Counted from the first letter of the stretch, positions 37,981-47,921 are shown. The stretch is DNA of 64,000 bases from Myxococcales bacterium (GCA_016716835.1 JADJUW010000001.1:1193501-1257500), one strand, 5' to 3'. The notes: a model not told the origin generated them from the sequence alone. Made by a program: numbers and translations.

Positions 37981-39189
37981 TTATTCGCCGAGCAAAAACG
38001 AATAGCTCAACGTGGTTTGGCTGCCATCCCACTCTGGGAAGCTCGCGCCTTGCGTCGCCGCAACCACGCAATCGCCGGTTGGCGTGCCCGCAAAGGCACC
38101 CGACGCGGTCACCTTGGTCACCTTGCCCGATGGCATCACGGTCACGCGAACCGCGACGGTGCCAGCTTCCTTGTGTTTCTTGTAGCAACCGCTCGCGGCG
38201 GGCGAGACGGCGCCAAACGCCTTCTTAATATCGGAGCGCGAAAGCTCGGTGCGCTCGATCTTGCGCTGCTCTGCCTCGGCTTCGCGGTCGACGATGCCGG
38301 TGCGGCTGGAGGCATCGCTGAGCAGATCATCAATTGACTTGTCACCCGTCGACGTCGCCGCCTTCGGGGCGATCGCTGGTACCGCTGCCGGCGCGGCAAC
38401 GACCTCCGCGGCCGCCGTCTTGGCGGCGAGCTTGCCCACTTTGTCCTTTGGCACCGAGGCCCCAACATCGATGAGCTGCTCTGGCGCTTGAACAACCGTT
38501 GTAGGGTCCGCGGCGGGAATCACGGCAGGCTCAAGCGCGGAAGGCGCTGCGATCGCGACCGCTTGGGCCACGGTTGTTTCCTTGGTCGTCGCAGCGATGG
38601 GCGCTTTGCCGGTCCCGATGGTAGCCCACAAGAGGCCACCGAGCGCTGCCGCGGCGAAAACGCCAGCAACCGTGAGCCATAACTTTTTGTTGTTGCCACC
38701 GGAAGCAGCACGCGTCGGCGGGTTTGACGCCACCGATGATCCAAACGAGCTAATCGCAGGCGACACCGCCATCTCGGCCGTTGCCGGTGCCGGGGCGGCG
38801 GGCCGCGTAATTGATTCGAACGAGGCCGAGGCGGCGCTTGCGTCGCTCACTGGCGCTGAGGCGACAAAAACTTGATCAACCTTGGTGCCTTGTGCACGCA
38901 GCGGAGGCTTGGCGGGCACGCTGCCTTTGGGCGCAAGCGCCACCGTATTTGGCGTCACGACCTGCACGCCAAGATCGGTCTTGCTGTTGGGCAGCGCAAC
39001 GGCTTTGAACGAGGCCGAGGTGGACGCCAGCGAGGCGATTTCGGAATCACCTTGGCTCGTCGCACGGCGCGAACGCGCGCGCGCGGAGTTGGCCAATTCC
39101 TTTAGATCATGGAGCCCCGAAAACTCGTCGTCGTCGGCGGCGTCGGTGGTCGATGGTGGCGTCGAATTCGGCGTTGTGTCAGTTTGCAT
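37981..39189 (-). CDS. AgmX/PglI-type C-terminal domain protein with one membrane segment
   Basis: The protein is 402 residues. A cytoplasmic, Ser/Ala-rich low-complexity region (1-175) is followed by one membrane segment (KLWLTVAGVFAAAALGGLLWA), an Ala/Pro-rich periplasmic linker and, from about 315, the AgmX/PglI-type domain: LSRSDIKKAFGAVSPAASGCYKKH, TVAVRVTVMPSGKVTKV and the second Cys in GDCVVAAT. Such TonB-like proteins occur widely in myxobacteria; AgmX itself is linked to gliding. A Shine-Dalgarno-like GAGGA precedes ATG 39189, and CCTACACCTAGG (39220-39231) lies 31 bp upstream. Confidence 0.78.
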   Translation of the reverse strand: MQTDTTPNSTPPSTTDAADDDEFSGLHDLKELANSARARSRRATSQGDSEIASLASTSASFKAVALPNSKTDLGVQVVTPNTVALAPKGSVPAKPPLRAQGTKVDQVFVASAPVSDASAASASFESITRPAAPAPATAEMAVSPAISSFGSSVASNPPTRAASGGNNKKLWLTVAGVFAAAALGGLLWATIGTGKAPIAATTKETTVAQAVAIAAPSALEPAVIPAADPTTVVQAPEQLIDVGASVPKDKVGKLAAKTAAAEVVAAPAAVPAIAPKAATSTGDKSIDDLLSDASSRTGIVDREAEAEQRKIERTELSRSDIKKAFGAVSPAASGCYKKHKEAGTVAVRVTVMPSGKVTKVTASGAFAGTPTGDCVVAATQGASFPEWDGSQTTLSYSFLLGE

Positions 39190-39298
39190 AGCTTATCCTC
39201 GGCGGCACGAAATCTAACGCCTACACCTAGGGGAGTACAAGACAAATTTTCAGTGTTCCCTGGCGTTTGGAGTTGCCAGGGCGTGCGGCGGGCGTGCG

Positions 39299-39929
39299 CT
39301 AAATTGGCTCGTCGCGCCGCGCCGCGGCCGCTACGCGCGCGGCAATCGCAAGGCCTTGCGGCGACTGCGCGACCTCAACTGGCAAGGCAGCGACGGCGCG
39401 CTGCAGCATCGCGTGGGATGCCTGCCGGCGCGCACGTTCGGCCTCTATGGCGCGACTTAGCTCGTCATAGAATTCCTGCAACCAATCACCACGCCGCAGC
39501 GGTGCCAGATGTGGCAGCTGGCCCCCCTCGATTTGCTCGAAATACGCCCCCATTTTGTGCAAGGGGCCGGCGAAGCGATGGGTGATAAATAAGACGTACA
39601 GCGCAAGCGCGACCGCCAACCCAAGGCCGGCGGCGACCATCTTGATTACTAGGGCGCGATCTCGCGAGGCCATCAAGGGCGCGTTTTGTTCACCAAGCGC
39701 CGAGTAGCTCGCATCGGTGAGCGCCATCTCGGCGATGTCGCGGTCGATCACTTCGCTGGCACGGCGCTCCTGCTGATAGATCAGGCCCCCAAGCAGGGTG
39801 GCGACCGCGACCGCGATCACGACGACAAACGCGATATAGCGCAATTGCAGGCCTCGATCGATGAGCAGCGAATTCATCCGGCGAACCGGCTTGCTCGCAT
39901 GCATCGCCGGGGGCTGAGCACCCGTGGGT

Positions 39930-39937
<8 letters not shown>
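39299..39937 (-). CDS. Two-TM protein with HAMP-like segment, no output domain (2)
   Basis: The protein is 212 residues. Two membrane segments (FVVVIAVAVATLLGGLIY and VIKMVAAGLGLAVALALYVLF) enclose a short periplasmic loop of about 50 residues. THRFAGPLHKMGAYFEQIEGGQLPHL follows the second segment and looks like a HAMP linker, then a helix rich in Arg and Ala. There is no kinase, methyl-accepting or cyclase domain. Its start overlaps the end of the upstream, similarly built gene by 8 bp. Last gene of a three-gene unit. Confidence 0.7.
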
Positions 39938-40753
<816 letters not shown>

Positions 40754-40754
<1 letters not shown>

Positions 40755-41632
40755 TATTGGCCGCTCCTGGTTTTTATCGTGGGTATTACTTTGCGCGTCA
40801 CCAGATCCTCCATCACCGCCACCACGCAGTCCGCACTCGCCGCCGCCGTGTCTCCCGCATCTGCTTGCACGCTGGCGCTGCCATTGAGAAAACCAAACAT
40901 GCTCTTCTCCGGGTACGTGGCGATGAACATGCTTACCTTACACGTGACCGTGGCGGTTTTGCCACTTTGCTGCGATTTGAGCTCGACGACCGAGCCGCCG
41001 ACGTGAAAGCCGCGCTGCGATTTGCTGAGCTTGACAGGCTTGGCCCCCACCGCCCCCAGCTCCCATGTGCTCGCCGTCTTGCCGAACGCCGCGCGCACGG
41101 ACTTGTCCATCGCGGGGCGCATCGCCTTGTGTTCGGGGCCTGTGGTCATCTCGCCAATATCGATAAACACGCTGCCGCCACCGGCCCCTTGCGCCACCGG
41201 CACCGCGGCGAGCGCACGCTCGACCTGCTTGCGCACGCCCGCATCGGGATCGCTCTTGCGCTCGGTCAAGGCCGCGATCGCCCCGACCTTCGCGGCGTCG
41301 GCGAGGCCCAGCCGCAACAACTTGCCAAGGCCGGTCGCGGCGGCGCTGCGCACGCTCTTATCGCGATCGCCCAGCGCGGTGACGAGCGCCGTTGAAGCGC
41401 GCAAATCATTTAGCTTTGACAACGACAGCACGGCCGCCAACCTAACTTTGTAATCCGAATGTTCGAGCTGCCCTGCGAGATCAGCGATGACATCGGCGCG
41501 CGCGATGAGGGGCTGCACCATCACGAGGCACATCGCGCAAAACCCCGCTAGCAGGCACATACGACGCGAAAAAAGCCAACCCATCAACACGTCTGACGCG
41601 CGGCGCCTCCCGATCTTCATCTGTGTTTGCAC
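40754..41632 (-). CDS. Exported HEAT-repeat protein
   Basis: The protein is up to 292 residues. A signal peptide (likely from Met17 or Met25: CLLAGFCAMCLVMVQPLIARA, then DVIADLAG) is followed by two to three HEAT_2-type repeats (SDYKVRLAAVLSLSKLNDLRAS; DRDKSVRSAAATGLGKLL; DPDAGVRKQVERALAAV). The C-terminal 140 residues form a separate, probably beta-rich domain (SVFIDIGEMTTGPEHKAM; TATVTCKVSMFIATYPEK). It is the first gene of a unit with the two HAMP-like membrane proteins, touching the next by one base. A second HEAT protein lies 1.1 kb away. Confidence 0.75.
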
Positions 41633-41667
41633 GCGACTTTAACGGTACTACGACCCACATGTCGGCC

Positions 41668-42180
41668 TCACGGCGCCTCGCGGTATTTCGCGGCAAGCGC
41701 GACGTAGTGCGCGGCGCTCTCGCGGATCCACACCCGCTCCGTAGCCGTCACCTCGCGCTTTACGCGGGCCGGCGAGCCAACCACCAAGCTGCCGGGCGGG
41801 ATCACCGTGCCTGGGGTTACGACGGCACCTGCACCAATGATGCAATGTGCGCCTATTACCGCGCGGTCGAGCAAGACGCTGCCCATGCCGATGATGCAAT
41901 CGTCGCCAACGGTGCACGCGTGCACGATGGCGCCATGGCCAACGGTAACGCGGTTGCCCACGATCGTGCCGCTCACGCCGCCGGTTACATGTAGCACCGC
42001 GTTGTCCTGAATCGACGTTTCCTCGCCGATCTCGATCGCCATGACGTCGCCGCGCAGCACCGCCCCAAACCAAATCGACGAACCGCGACCAATTCTTACC
42101 TGCCCGATGACCGCGGCGGTTTCGGCGATATAGACATCGCTCGCGATTTGCGGCGCGCGCCCGTCAAATATTTTAATCAT
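41668..42180 (-). CDS. Gamma-class carbonic anhydrase family protein
   Basis: The protein is 170 residues. A left-handed beta-helix of hexapeptide repeats (IGQVRIGRGSSIWFGAVLRGDV; VTVGHGAIVHACTVGDDCIIGMGS) runs through it, with zinc ligands His64 (NAVLHVT), His82 and His87 (GHGAIVH). This is the YrdA/PaaY type. These trimers bind zinc and may hydrate CO2, though many relatives show no measured activity. A C-terminal helix (RESAAHYVALAAKYREA) closes the subunit. It is divergent from the PilZ gene, with an AT-rich stretch (TTATATAAC) in between. Confidence 0.92.
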   Translation of the reverse strand: MIKIFDGRAPQIASDVYIAETAAVIGQVRIGRGSSIWFGAVLRGDVMAIEIGEETSIQDNAVLHVTGGVSGTIVGNRVTVGHGAIVHACTVGDDCIIGMGSVLLDRAVIGAHCIIGAGAVVTPGTVIPPGSLVVGSPARVKREVTATERVWIRESAAHYVALAAKYREAP

Positions 42181-42236
42181 GTCATCATGTTATATAACAC
42201 AATTGGTCAAGCGACGAGGGTCAGACCAGGGGATAT

Positions 42237-42248
42237 CCTACATGTAAG
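42237..42248. promoter_or_regulatory. Near-copy of the TACATGTA palindrome before PilZ gene
   Basis: CCTACATGTAAG, ten of twelve bases as in CCTACATGTAGG. It ends 5 bp before the GTG of the PilZ gene and could overlap its -10 region. Confidence 0.4.
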
Positions 42249-42253
42249 CAAAA

Positions 42254-42688
42254 GTGAGTTTTTTGACTTCATTGCCTCACCCATGGGACGATTTTTACGT
42301 GAAATCAAATCGCACCGCTTTGCCGGTCCCCGCCCTCGCCAGTGACCGCCGGGTGCATATCCGCTTTGACAAGCTGTTTCCGGTCTTGCTCAGCAGCGAG
42401 CTGTTTGGCGACATGCCGGCCGTTGCCCGCAACGTGTCCAGCGGGGGCATTCTCGTCGAAGTGCCAACGCCGCTTCCGCTTGGCACCATCATGTCGGTGC
42501 ATTTTCGCGATCCAGGCGCCGACGTTTTTGGTGGCGACGACGACCGCGACATGGTTGCGTTGGCCGAGGTCAAGCACCACTATTGCATCAACATTGGCGC
42601 CGAGCGTGCCGTGCGCGCCATGGGCCTTCGCTTTACCGATTTTTCGCTATCCCTGCGCTTTGGCGCGCGCCACGCGGCGATTCACTAG
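42254..42688 (+). CDS. PilZ-domain protein
   Basis: The 144-residue protein is a single PilZ domain with the cyclic di-GMP-binding RxxxR (Arg33-Arg37 in DRRVHIRFDK) and NVSSGGILVEV (60-70), the (D/N)xSxxG motif. The final part (ERAVRAMGLRFTDFSLSLRF) fits the domain end. There is no other domain, so it likely acts as a small c-di-GMP receptor that binds a partner. The GTG start directly follows the palindrome at 42237. A HEAT-repeat gene follows after 79 bp. Confidence 0.85.
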   Translation: MSFLTSLPHPWDDFYVKSNRTALPVPALASDRRVHIRFDKLFPVLLSSELFGDMPAVARNVSSGGILVEVPTPLPLGTIMSVHFRDPGADVFGGDDDRDMVALAEVKHHYCINIGAERAVRAMGLRFTDFSLSLRFGARHAAIH

Positions 42689-42767
42689 GCGGGAAAGGCA
42701 GCGCGAAAGACCACGCGCAAGGGGCTGCCACTTGAACGGGCGCGCGACTTCCGCTACACGCATAGCC

Positions 42768-44138
42768 ATGGCGTCTCGCGTGGTGGCATGGGTAGTGATG
42801 TTCGCGGTCGGGTTCGCCGGCATGTTGGCGAGTGCCGCTAGCAACGTCGCGTCGCTGCCTTCGCCGGCACGCGCCCGGCAATTCTCGGTAGCCCAGCGCC
42901 GCGCCGCGCTCGCCGCCGTCGGCGCGATCGTGCCCGACGAAAAGGGCCGCTTTCCCGCCAAGCCAAACAAAGACGCCGACAAGCTCGATTGGCGCGCCGC
43001 CCTCGCCACCTCAAGCGACCCGGCCGCGCCAGAAATCATCGCCGACCTCACGTTAATGAGTGAGCTCGCCGCAAGCAAACAACAGGCCGCGGCGCAGGTG
43101 CTGCTGGAAATGGGCTTTGCCGCCGAGACGATGATCTACCGCGATCAGATTGGCCGCGAGCTGCGCGGCATGGCGCCCTATAGCCTCGTCGGGCTGATCG
43201 CGGGCACGAGCGCCGCTAACGCGGACATGGCGCGCTACGCCAGCTATCAGCTCGAGCGCCTCGATCGCCAAGATCCCAAGAAGGCCATCGCGGCGGCGGC
43301 GGTCGATCCCACCTTGCGCGCCTCGGTAATCCGCGCGCTGGGCACCTCTGGCAGTCGCGACGCCGTACCAGTTATTTGGGAGCTCACCAATAGCAACGAC
43401 CCGATGGTACGCGAGGCCGCGCGCGAGGCGTGGATGGCCTATGTCGCTGGCCCCCCGCCGCGCCCCGCGCCCAAGCAATTTCTCAAGCTGCCCGGAGGCA
43501 AGCTGACCAAGCAAAAGCAGCCGCTGTGGCTCACCTACCGCGAATTGGCGACGATCGAGCTACATCGCGCAATCCAAGAAACGTTTGCGGAGGAGACGCC
43601 GAGCAAGGCGTCGCCCGAAGCGCTAACGCAGCGGTTGTTCGCACATTTCGACGCCGCCCGTACCGCTCGGCTTCAGGTCGAGGTCGACGCGTGGCTAGCA
43701 AAAGCCGCGGCGCCAGATGGTGCGCTGCAGGCCGCCGAACAGCTAGAAGCGTTGCTGGGCCAAGACAGCGGCTTGCAGGCGCCACCGGAGCTGGCGAACA
43801 TTTATGCGGCGACGGCGCAGGGGCAAATGGAGGCGGCGAAATGGCCGCAGGCCGCCACCTATTTTGCCAAGGCGGCCGCGTTCACGACGGATGCCAGCAA
43901 GGTGGCGCGCTACCAAGCGGCGCATCACGTCGCGCTGGGCAAGGAACTCGAAGCCAGCGGCAATTCGGGCGAGCACGAGTATGCGCTCGCCATCAAGCTC
44001 GATCCAAGCTTTGCGCCTGCCAAGCGGGCGTACGCCAAGGCCACCGGCAAACCAAACTTGGCGATGCTGCTAGCGGGCATCGGCGTGCTGGGCGTCGGCC
44101 TTGTCATTTTTGTCCTCGGTTGGCGAGTGCGCAAGTGA
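42768..44138 (+). CDS. Exported HEAT/TPR-repeat protein with C-terminal membrane anchor
   Basis: The protein is 456 residues. The signal segment (VVAWVVMFAVGFAGMLASAAS) is followed by HEAT-like units (ARYASYQLERLDRQDPKKAIAAA; LRASVIRALGTSGSRDAVPVI; DPMVREAAREAWMAYV), then TPR-like helices (PPELANIYAATAQGQMEAAKW; EHEYALAIKLDPSFAPAKRAYAKA). A last membrane segment (LAMLLAGIGVLGVGLVIFVLGW) and a short basic tail close it. A scaffold facing the periplasm is likely. TACACG lies seven bases before ATG 42768. Its stop overlaps the tmk start (GTGA). Confidence 0.75.
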   Translation: MASRVVAWVVMFAVGFAGMLASAASNVASLPSPARARQFSVAQRRAALAAVGAIVPDEKGRFPAKPNKDADKLDWRAALATSSDPAAPEIIADLTLMSELAASKQQAAAQVLLEMGFAAETMIYRDQIGRELRGMAPYSLVGLIAGTSAANADMARYASYQLERLDRQDPKKAIAAAAVDPTLRASVIRALGTSGSRDAVPVIWELTNSNDPMVREAAREAWMAYVAGPPPRPAPKQFLKLPGGKLTKQKQPLWLTYRELATIELHRAIQETFAEETPSKASPEALTQRLFAHFDAARTARLQVEVDAWLAKAAAPDGALQAAEQLEALLGQDSGLQAPPELANIYAATAQGQMEAAKWPQAATYFAKAAAFTTDASKVARYQAAHHVALGKELEASGNSGEHEYALAIKLDPSFAPAKRAYAKATGKPNLAMLLAGIGVLGVGLVIFVLGWRVRK

Positions 44139-44779
44139 GCACGGTGGCGACGGGGCGCCTCATCGTGCTCGAAGGCCTTGATGGCGCTGGTACCACGACG
44201 CAGGCCCATCGCCTCGTCGAAGCCCTGACCGCCGCAGGGCATCACGGCGTCTTTACCTGCCAGCCCAGTCGCGGCCCCATTGGCACGTTGCTGCGCGCCA
44301 TGCTCGCCGGCGAACACGCGCAGCCACACGGCGACATTGATCAGCGCTGCTTTACCTTGCTGTTTGCCGCTGACAGGCTCGACCATTGGTCGCGTACCGT
44401 GGCACCGGCCCTGGCGCAAGGCGCCATCGTGGTCTCAGATCGATGGACCTATTCGTCGCTCGCCTATCAGGCCACCACGGTCGACGAGCCTTGGATTGCG
44501 CAGGCCAACGTCCATGCTGCCACGCCAGACTTGGTGATTTTTGTTCGCGTCGGTGCCGACGTCGCCGCGGCGAGGCGGCTGGCCGCCGGCCGCAGCCACG
44601 AGCTCTTTGATGACCTCGCCATGCAACGCGAGGTCGAGCGGCATTACGAAACGGTCATGGCGCGGGCGCAAGACGCTGGCGTAAGCGTAGCCATGCTCGA
44701 TGGTGAGCGTCCGCTTGACGAGGTTACGGCCGCGGTTTGGCAGGCGGTTGCGCCGCTGCTCCCGGCGCCGCGGAAGTAG
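44135..44779 (+). CDS. tmk: Thymidylate kinase with altered Walker A
   Basis: The 214-residue protein begins VLEGLDGAGTTTQAHRLVEAL, the dTMP kinase P-loop region, but the Walker A lysine (DGAGKTTQ) is Thr (GGT ACC ACG ACG). The rest is normal: TCQPSRGPIGTLLR (dTMP binding), LLFAADRLDHW, VVSDRWTYSSLAYQ (DRW/Y motif) and the LID region. It phosphorylates dTMP to dTDP. Whether the Thr form is typical of its clade should be checked before calling it defective; no second tmk is visible here. GTG start coupled to the upstream HEAT gene (GTGA). Confidence 0.9.
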   Translation: MSTVATGRLIVLEGLDGAGTTTQAHRLVEALTAAGHHGVFTCQPSRGPIGTLLRAMLAGEHAQPHGDIDQRCFTLLFAADRLDHWSRTVAPALAQGAIVVSDRWTYSSLAYQATTVDEPWIAQANVHAATPDLVIFVRVGADVAAARRLAAGRSHELFDDLAMQREVERHYETVMARAQDAGVSVAMLDGERPLDEVTAAVWQAVAPLLPAPRK

Positions 44780-45356
44780 TTGTCGTTGTAGTGGTGGTTG
44801 TCGTTGTAGGCACCAACGGGGCGACAGGCGCCGGAGAAATCACGGGAGCCGCCGCGTCTACGATTTGGTAGTGCAGTTCGATGCGCTCGAGATTGCGCGC
44901 GAGCACGGCGCGAATTTCGGGCGCCGTATAGAGCGACTGCCAGATCGCCATGAGGTGCTCAGGCCGCTCGACAAACGTGCCATTGACCGACAGCAAGACG
45001 TCGCCTGGCAAGATGTCGAGATCGCTAAGCGGCGACGCCTCGCGACTTGGGAAAAAGCGCATCAAGCGCCAGCCGACAAGCGTCGGGCCGTCTGCCACGG
45101 GTGACACATCATGCGCCCGCAAAAACAGCGCGGGCCCTGCGCTCAGCACGCGCACGACCGCCTCGCGCGGCACGGATCCACCGCGCAATGAAACTCGCCC
45201 CGAGCCAAGTTCGGTGGGCAAGACGCGTTCCCTAGCCGGCGCCACGTCGATCGCTGGTCCCTGTGGGGACGTGGGCCGCGCAGCACAGGCCCCCACCGCC
45301 GCCATTGCCAGCAACATCGCGCAAGGGGCAAGCACCTGACCAGATTGTGGCAGCAT
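44724..45356 (-). CDS. PDZ/GspC-like lipoprotein with poly-Thr tail
   Basis: The protein is 210 residues. The signal APCAMLLAMAAVGAC gives a lipobox. The middle (VVRVLSAGPALFLRAHDVSP; VGWRLMRFF; LDILPGDVLLSVNGTFVERPEHLMAIWQSL) matches the homology-region/PDZ arrangement of GspC-type proteins and related envelope PDZ lipoproteins, which bind partner peptides. The C-terminus has eleven consecutive Thr and then Ala/Pro. Its 3' end overlaps the convergent tmk by 56 bp. No other type II secretion gene is near, so the partner is unknown. Confidence 0.7.
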   Translation of the reverse strand: MLPQSGQVLAPCAMLLAMAAVGACAARPTSPQGPAIDVAPARERVLPTELGSGRVSLRGGSVPREAVVRVLSAGPALFLRAHDVSPVADGPTLVGWRLMRFFPSREASPLSDLDILPGDVLLSVNGTFVERPEHLMAIWQSLYTAPEIRAVLARNLERIELHYQIVDAAAPVISPAPVAPLVPTTTTTTTTTTTSAAPGAAAQPPAKPRP

Positions 45357-45403
45357 CGCGCTAGCGTACAAAATCCTGGCGCCCTGGCAAGTTTTGCCGG
45401 CTT

Positions 45404-46180
45404 TTACGCACGGGCAGTTCGGACCACGGCGGACGTAGCTGAGGCCCTGCCGCCTAGGACAGCCCTCGCCGAGCCTGGGCAATTTGTAAATACGCCGTCA
45501 GGCCGCCAGGCGCCCAGCCGGTGCAGCGCTGCGGCATGATCAACTGTAAATACGTTGGCCGCCAGGCCAGCGCGCTGGATCGCCTTGATAGCCCCCTCGC
45601 TGAGCGTCGCGATGTTGGGATGAATTGCCACCGCGCCGAGCCGACGCGCCGTCGCCAGCGTGACCGAGGAAACCGCGCGATCGGTGAGCACGGCTAGCGC
45701 GAGTTGAGGCGCACGCTTAGCGACGGCTGCTAAGGCAGGGGACGAAAAACTCGACACGATGATCCGCAGCCGCGGGTGCCGCGCGATGATGCCGACGACC
45801 GCGGCCGCGAGCGCCGCAACATTGTGCGCCGGCTTGAGTTCCACGTTGACGGCGATATGACGACAAGCCTCAAGCGCCTGGTCCAGCGTAGGAATTCGAT
45901 GATCGCCCACCAGCGAGACCCGCGCGATCTCTCGATACGGCATGTGCTCGATCGCGCCGGTGCGAAGCGCTAGGCGCTGCAAGGACGCGTCGTGAAAGAC
46001 CATAACCTCGCCGCTCTTCGCGAGGCGAACGTCGAGCTCGACGCCATCTGCGCCCTCGGCAAGGGCGAGGTCAAAGGCGGCGATGGTATTTTCGGTGGCC
46101 GCGTTCGAAGCGCCGCGATGGGCCCAGATGGCGACGCGCGAGGGCGAGCGCCACGTGATTTGCTTAGTCGTCCCGGCCAT
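45404..46180 (-). CDS. Glycerophosphodiester phosphodiesterase (GDPD)
   Basis: The 258-residue TIM-barrel protein shows AHRGASNAATENTIAAF, GADGVELDVRLAKSGEVMVFHD (Glu and Asp metal ligands, catalytic His) and NVELKP, the three family motifs. VDHAAALHRLGAWRPDGVFTN matches the C-terminal family end. It should hydrolyse deacylated phospholipids to glycerol-3-phosphate and an alcohol. No signal peptide, so cytoplasmic (UgpQ-like). The start at 46180 lies 8 bp after the lysC stop, so the pair is probably co-transcribed. Confidence 0.92.
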   Translation of the reverse strand: MAGTTKQITWRSPSRVAIWAHRGASNAATENTIAAFDLALAEGADGVELDVRLAKSGEVMVFHDASLQRLALRTGAIEHMPYREIARVSLVGDHRIPTLDQALEACRHIAVNVELKPAHNVAALAAAVVGIIARHPRLRIIVSSFSSPALAAVAKRAPQLALAVLTDRAVSSVTLATARRLGAVAIHPNIATLSEGAIKAIQRAGLAANVFTVDHAAALHRLGAWRPDGVFTNCPGSARAVLGGRASATSAVVRTARA

Positions 46181-46187
46181 GTGCCAC

Positions 46188-47366
46188 TTATTCGCAAAAG
46201 GCGGCGTGCAGCGCGCGCACCAGATCATCGACATGCGCGCGATCGCACCACAGCGTGATGCGCAACGGCGACACGCTCACGGCATTGAGCGGCACGCCGC
46301 CCCCGACCGCCGTCTGCCGCGCCTTGTTGATGATCGCGGGGCTGTTGCCTATGCCCTGACCAACCATGGTCACGGCGCCTTCTTCGCCAAAGGCGACGCT
46401 GTCGCCGAGCACGTTGGCCAACCGCGTCTGCACCATCGCCCAATCCGGCACGTCGTCGATGGTAAACCAGCAGCGCAGCTCGCTGCCCTCGAGATCGAGG
46501 TGAGTTAAGGGAATGGATGAGGCCTCAAGGATTTGTAGACAGTGCTCGACGGCGGCACCGCCCGAGGCGCGCACGGACAACAAGGCGCGTTGACCCGTCA
46601 CGCCCGCAACCTGGCGCTCGCGGTCAGGCGCAAAATCGATGCGCGTGCCACCGCCCACTTTATTGGTGGCGCGCGCGTAGAGCGCGATGCCCGATTGCCG
46701 CGCAAACTCGACGCTTTCGGCATGCAACACCTTGGCGCCTTGCGCCGCGAGCTCGAGCATCTCGTCATGGCTGATGGCCGCAAGCAAGGTTGCGGCGTCG
46801 ACCACGCGCGGATCGGCCGAATAGACGCCGTCAACGTCCGAGCAAATTTCGCAATAATCGGCGCGCAAGGCGCCCGCCAATGCGACCGCGCTCGTGTCCG
46901 AGCCGCCGCGTCCCAGCGTGGTGATCTCGCGCTTGTACGATACCCCTTGAAAACCGGCGACGATCACCACCTTGCCGCGATCGAGCTCATCCTCGATGCG
47001 AAACGGCCGCACCTCAACGATGCGCGCGCCCGAATGGCGATCGTTGGTCATGATGCCGGCCTGTGACCCTGTAAACGAGATGCATTCGAGGCCGAGCTCC
47101 GCCACCGCCATCGAGAGCAGCGCCATCGATTCGCGTTCGCCGCACGTCAGCAGCATGTCGAGCTCGCGACGCGACGGCGAGGCGCTGATTTGCCGGGCCT
47201 TCTCGATGAGCTGGTTGGTCGTCTTGCCCATCGCCGACACCACGACCACGACTTTCTTGCCCTCGGCCTTGGTCGCCGCGATGCGCCGCGCCACCTGCTT
47301 GATTTTCTCGGCGTCCGCCACCGACGAACCCCCATACTTTTGAACGACGATTCCGGTTGGCAACAT
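46188..47366 (-). CDS. lysC: Aspartate kinase
   Basis: The protein is 392 residues. VQKYGGSSVADAEKIKQVA starts the kinase domain, with LLTCGERESMALLS, TTLGRGGSDTSAVALA and CSDVDGVYSADPRVV following. Two ACT domains (about 260-390) imply feedback control, presumably by lysine and/or threonine. It catalyses the first step of the aspartate-family amino acid and diaminopimelate pathway. TAAGAT lies nine bases before ATG 47366, with no Shine-Dalgarno. A GDPD gene follows. Confidence 0.96.
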   Translation of the reverse strand: MLPTGIVVQKYGGSSVADAEKIKQVARRIAATKAEGKKVVVVVSAMGKTTNQLIEKARQISASPSRRELDMLLTCGERESMALLSMAVAELGLECISFTGSQAGIMTNDRHSGARIVEVRPFRIEDELDRGKVVIVAGFQGVSYKREITTLGRGGSDTSAVALAGALRADYCEICSDVDGVYSADPRVVDAATLLAAISHDEMLELAAQGAKVLHAESVEFARQSGIALYARATNKVGGGTRIDFAPDRERQVAGVTGQRALLSVRASGGAAVEHCLQILEASSIPLTHLDLEGSELRCWFTIDDVPDWAMVQTRLANVLGDSVAFGEEGAVTMVGQGIGNSPAIINKARQTAVGGGVPLNAVSVSPLRITLWCDRAHVDDLVRALHAAFCE

Positions 47367-47425
47367 AGCGGCGCAATCTTATCGGCATTCGCGTAGCACC
47401 GCTACCGTGGACGTCGCCGATGCGC

Positions 47426-47431
47426 TAGATT
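47426..47431 (+). promoter_or_regulatory. -10-like TAGATT, 7 nt before GTG
   Basis: TAGATT, GCACGGC, GTG 47439. It decides the start of the small membrane protein gene. Confidence 0.4.
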
Positions 47432-47438
47432 GCACGGC

Positions 47439-47831
47439 GTGTCCGGCTCGCTGCTCCCGTCCGCCGACGCATCGCGACCGCACGCGAGCGCGCGCCTCTT
47501 CGTCGCGCTGTGCGTTGGGCTAACCCTCGCTTCGTTGTGCTATGTGCTGTGTGACGCCTACAAATGGCCACGCCTAACCTATTTCCCCTATGAAAATCAG
47601 TGGGCGTGGCGCCGCCAAGCGCCCAACGCTGCGCCGATGTTGTACGTCGGCATGATGCTGTGGGCGACGCTCGGATTTATCGCGGGCCTTGCCGCAACGT
47701 GGGTGTGGTTCTCGGCGCGGCGCGGTGCGCCCTCGCCGGCCGCGCAGCGCCTGTGGGGCGCCTGGGCCCTTACCTCGGTGGCGCTCGCAGGTTCCTACTT
47801 CTGGTGGAACCTGTGGCCGCTGCCGACGTAA
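47439..47831 (+). CDS. Small membrane protein, function unknown
   Basis: The 130-residue protein has three hydrophobic segments (LFVALCVGLTLASLCYVLCDA; MLYVGMMLWATLGFIAGLAATWVW; LWGAWALTSVALAGSYFWW). The loop between the first two has several aromatic residues (WPRLTYFPYENQWAW). I do not recognise a family. GTG 47439 is preferred over TTG 47430 because of the TAGATT box. The tRNA-Cys gene lies 17 bp past the stop on the other strand. Confidence 0.6.
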   Translation: MSGSLLPSADASRPHASARLFVALCVGLTLASLCYVLCDAYKWPRLTYFPYENQWAWRRQAPNAAPMLYVGMMLWATLGFIAGLAATWVWFSARRGAPSPAAQRLWGAWALTSVALAGSYFWWNLWPLPT

Positions 47832-47848
47832 CGTAAGCGCAAAATTAG

Positions 47849-47921
47849 AGGTGGCACCCGGATTTGAACCGGGGAGTGGAAGTTTTGCAGACTTCTGCCT
47901 TACCAGCTTGGCTATGCCACC
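47849..47921 (-). tRNA. tRNA-Cys (GCA)
   Basis: 73 nt. A 7 bp acceptor stem (GGTGGCA with TGCCACC) carries discriminator U. The D arm contains AGCTGGTAA, the anticodon stem GAAGT/ACTTC has loop CTGCAAA (anticodon GCA), and the T arm is CCCGG TTCAAAT CCGGG. No CCA is encoded, so it must be added after transcription. It lies between the small membrane protein and PPTase genes. Confidence 0.97.

Noticed and set aside
41984..41993. TACATGTA inside the gamma carbonic anhydrase gene as a further operator copy
   Set aside because: Lies within codons of the conserved HVTGG segment, and flanking bases do not extend the palindrome.
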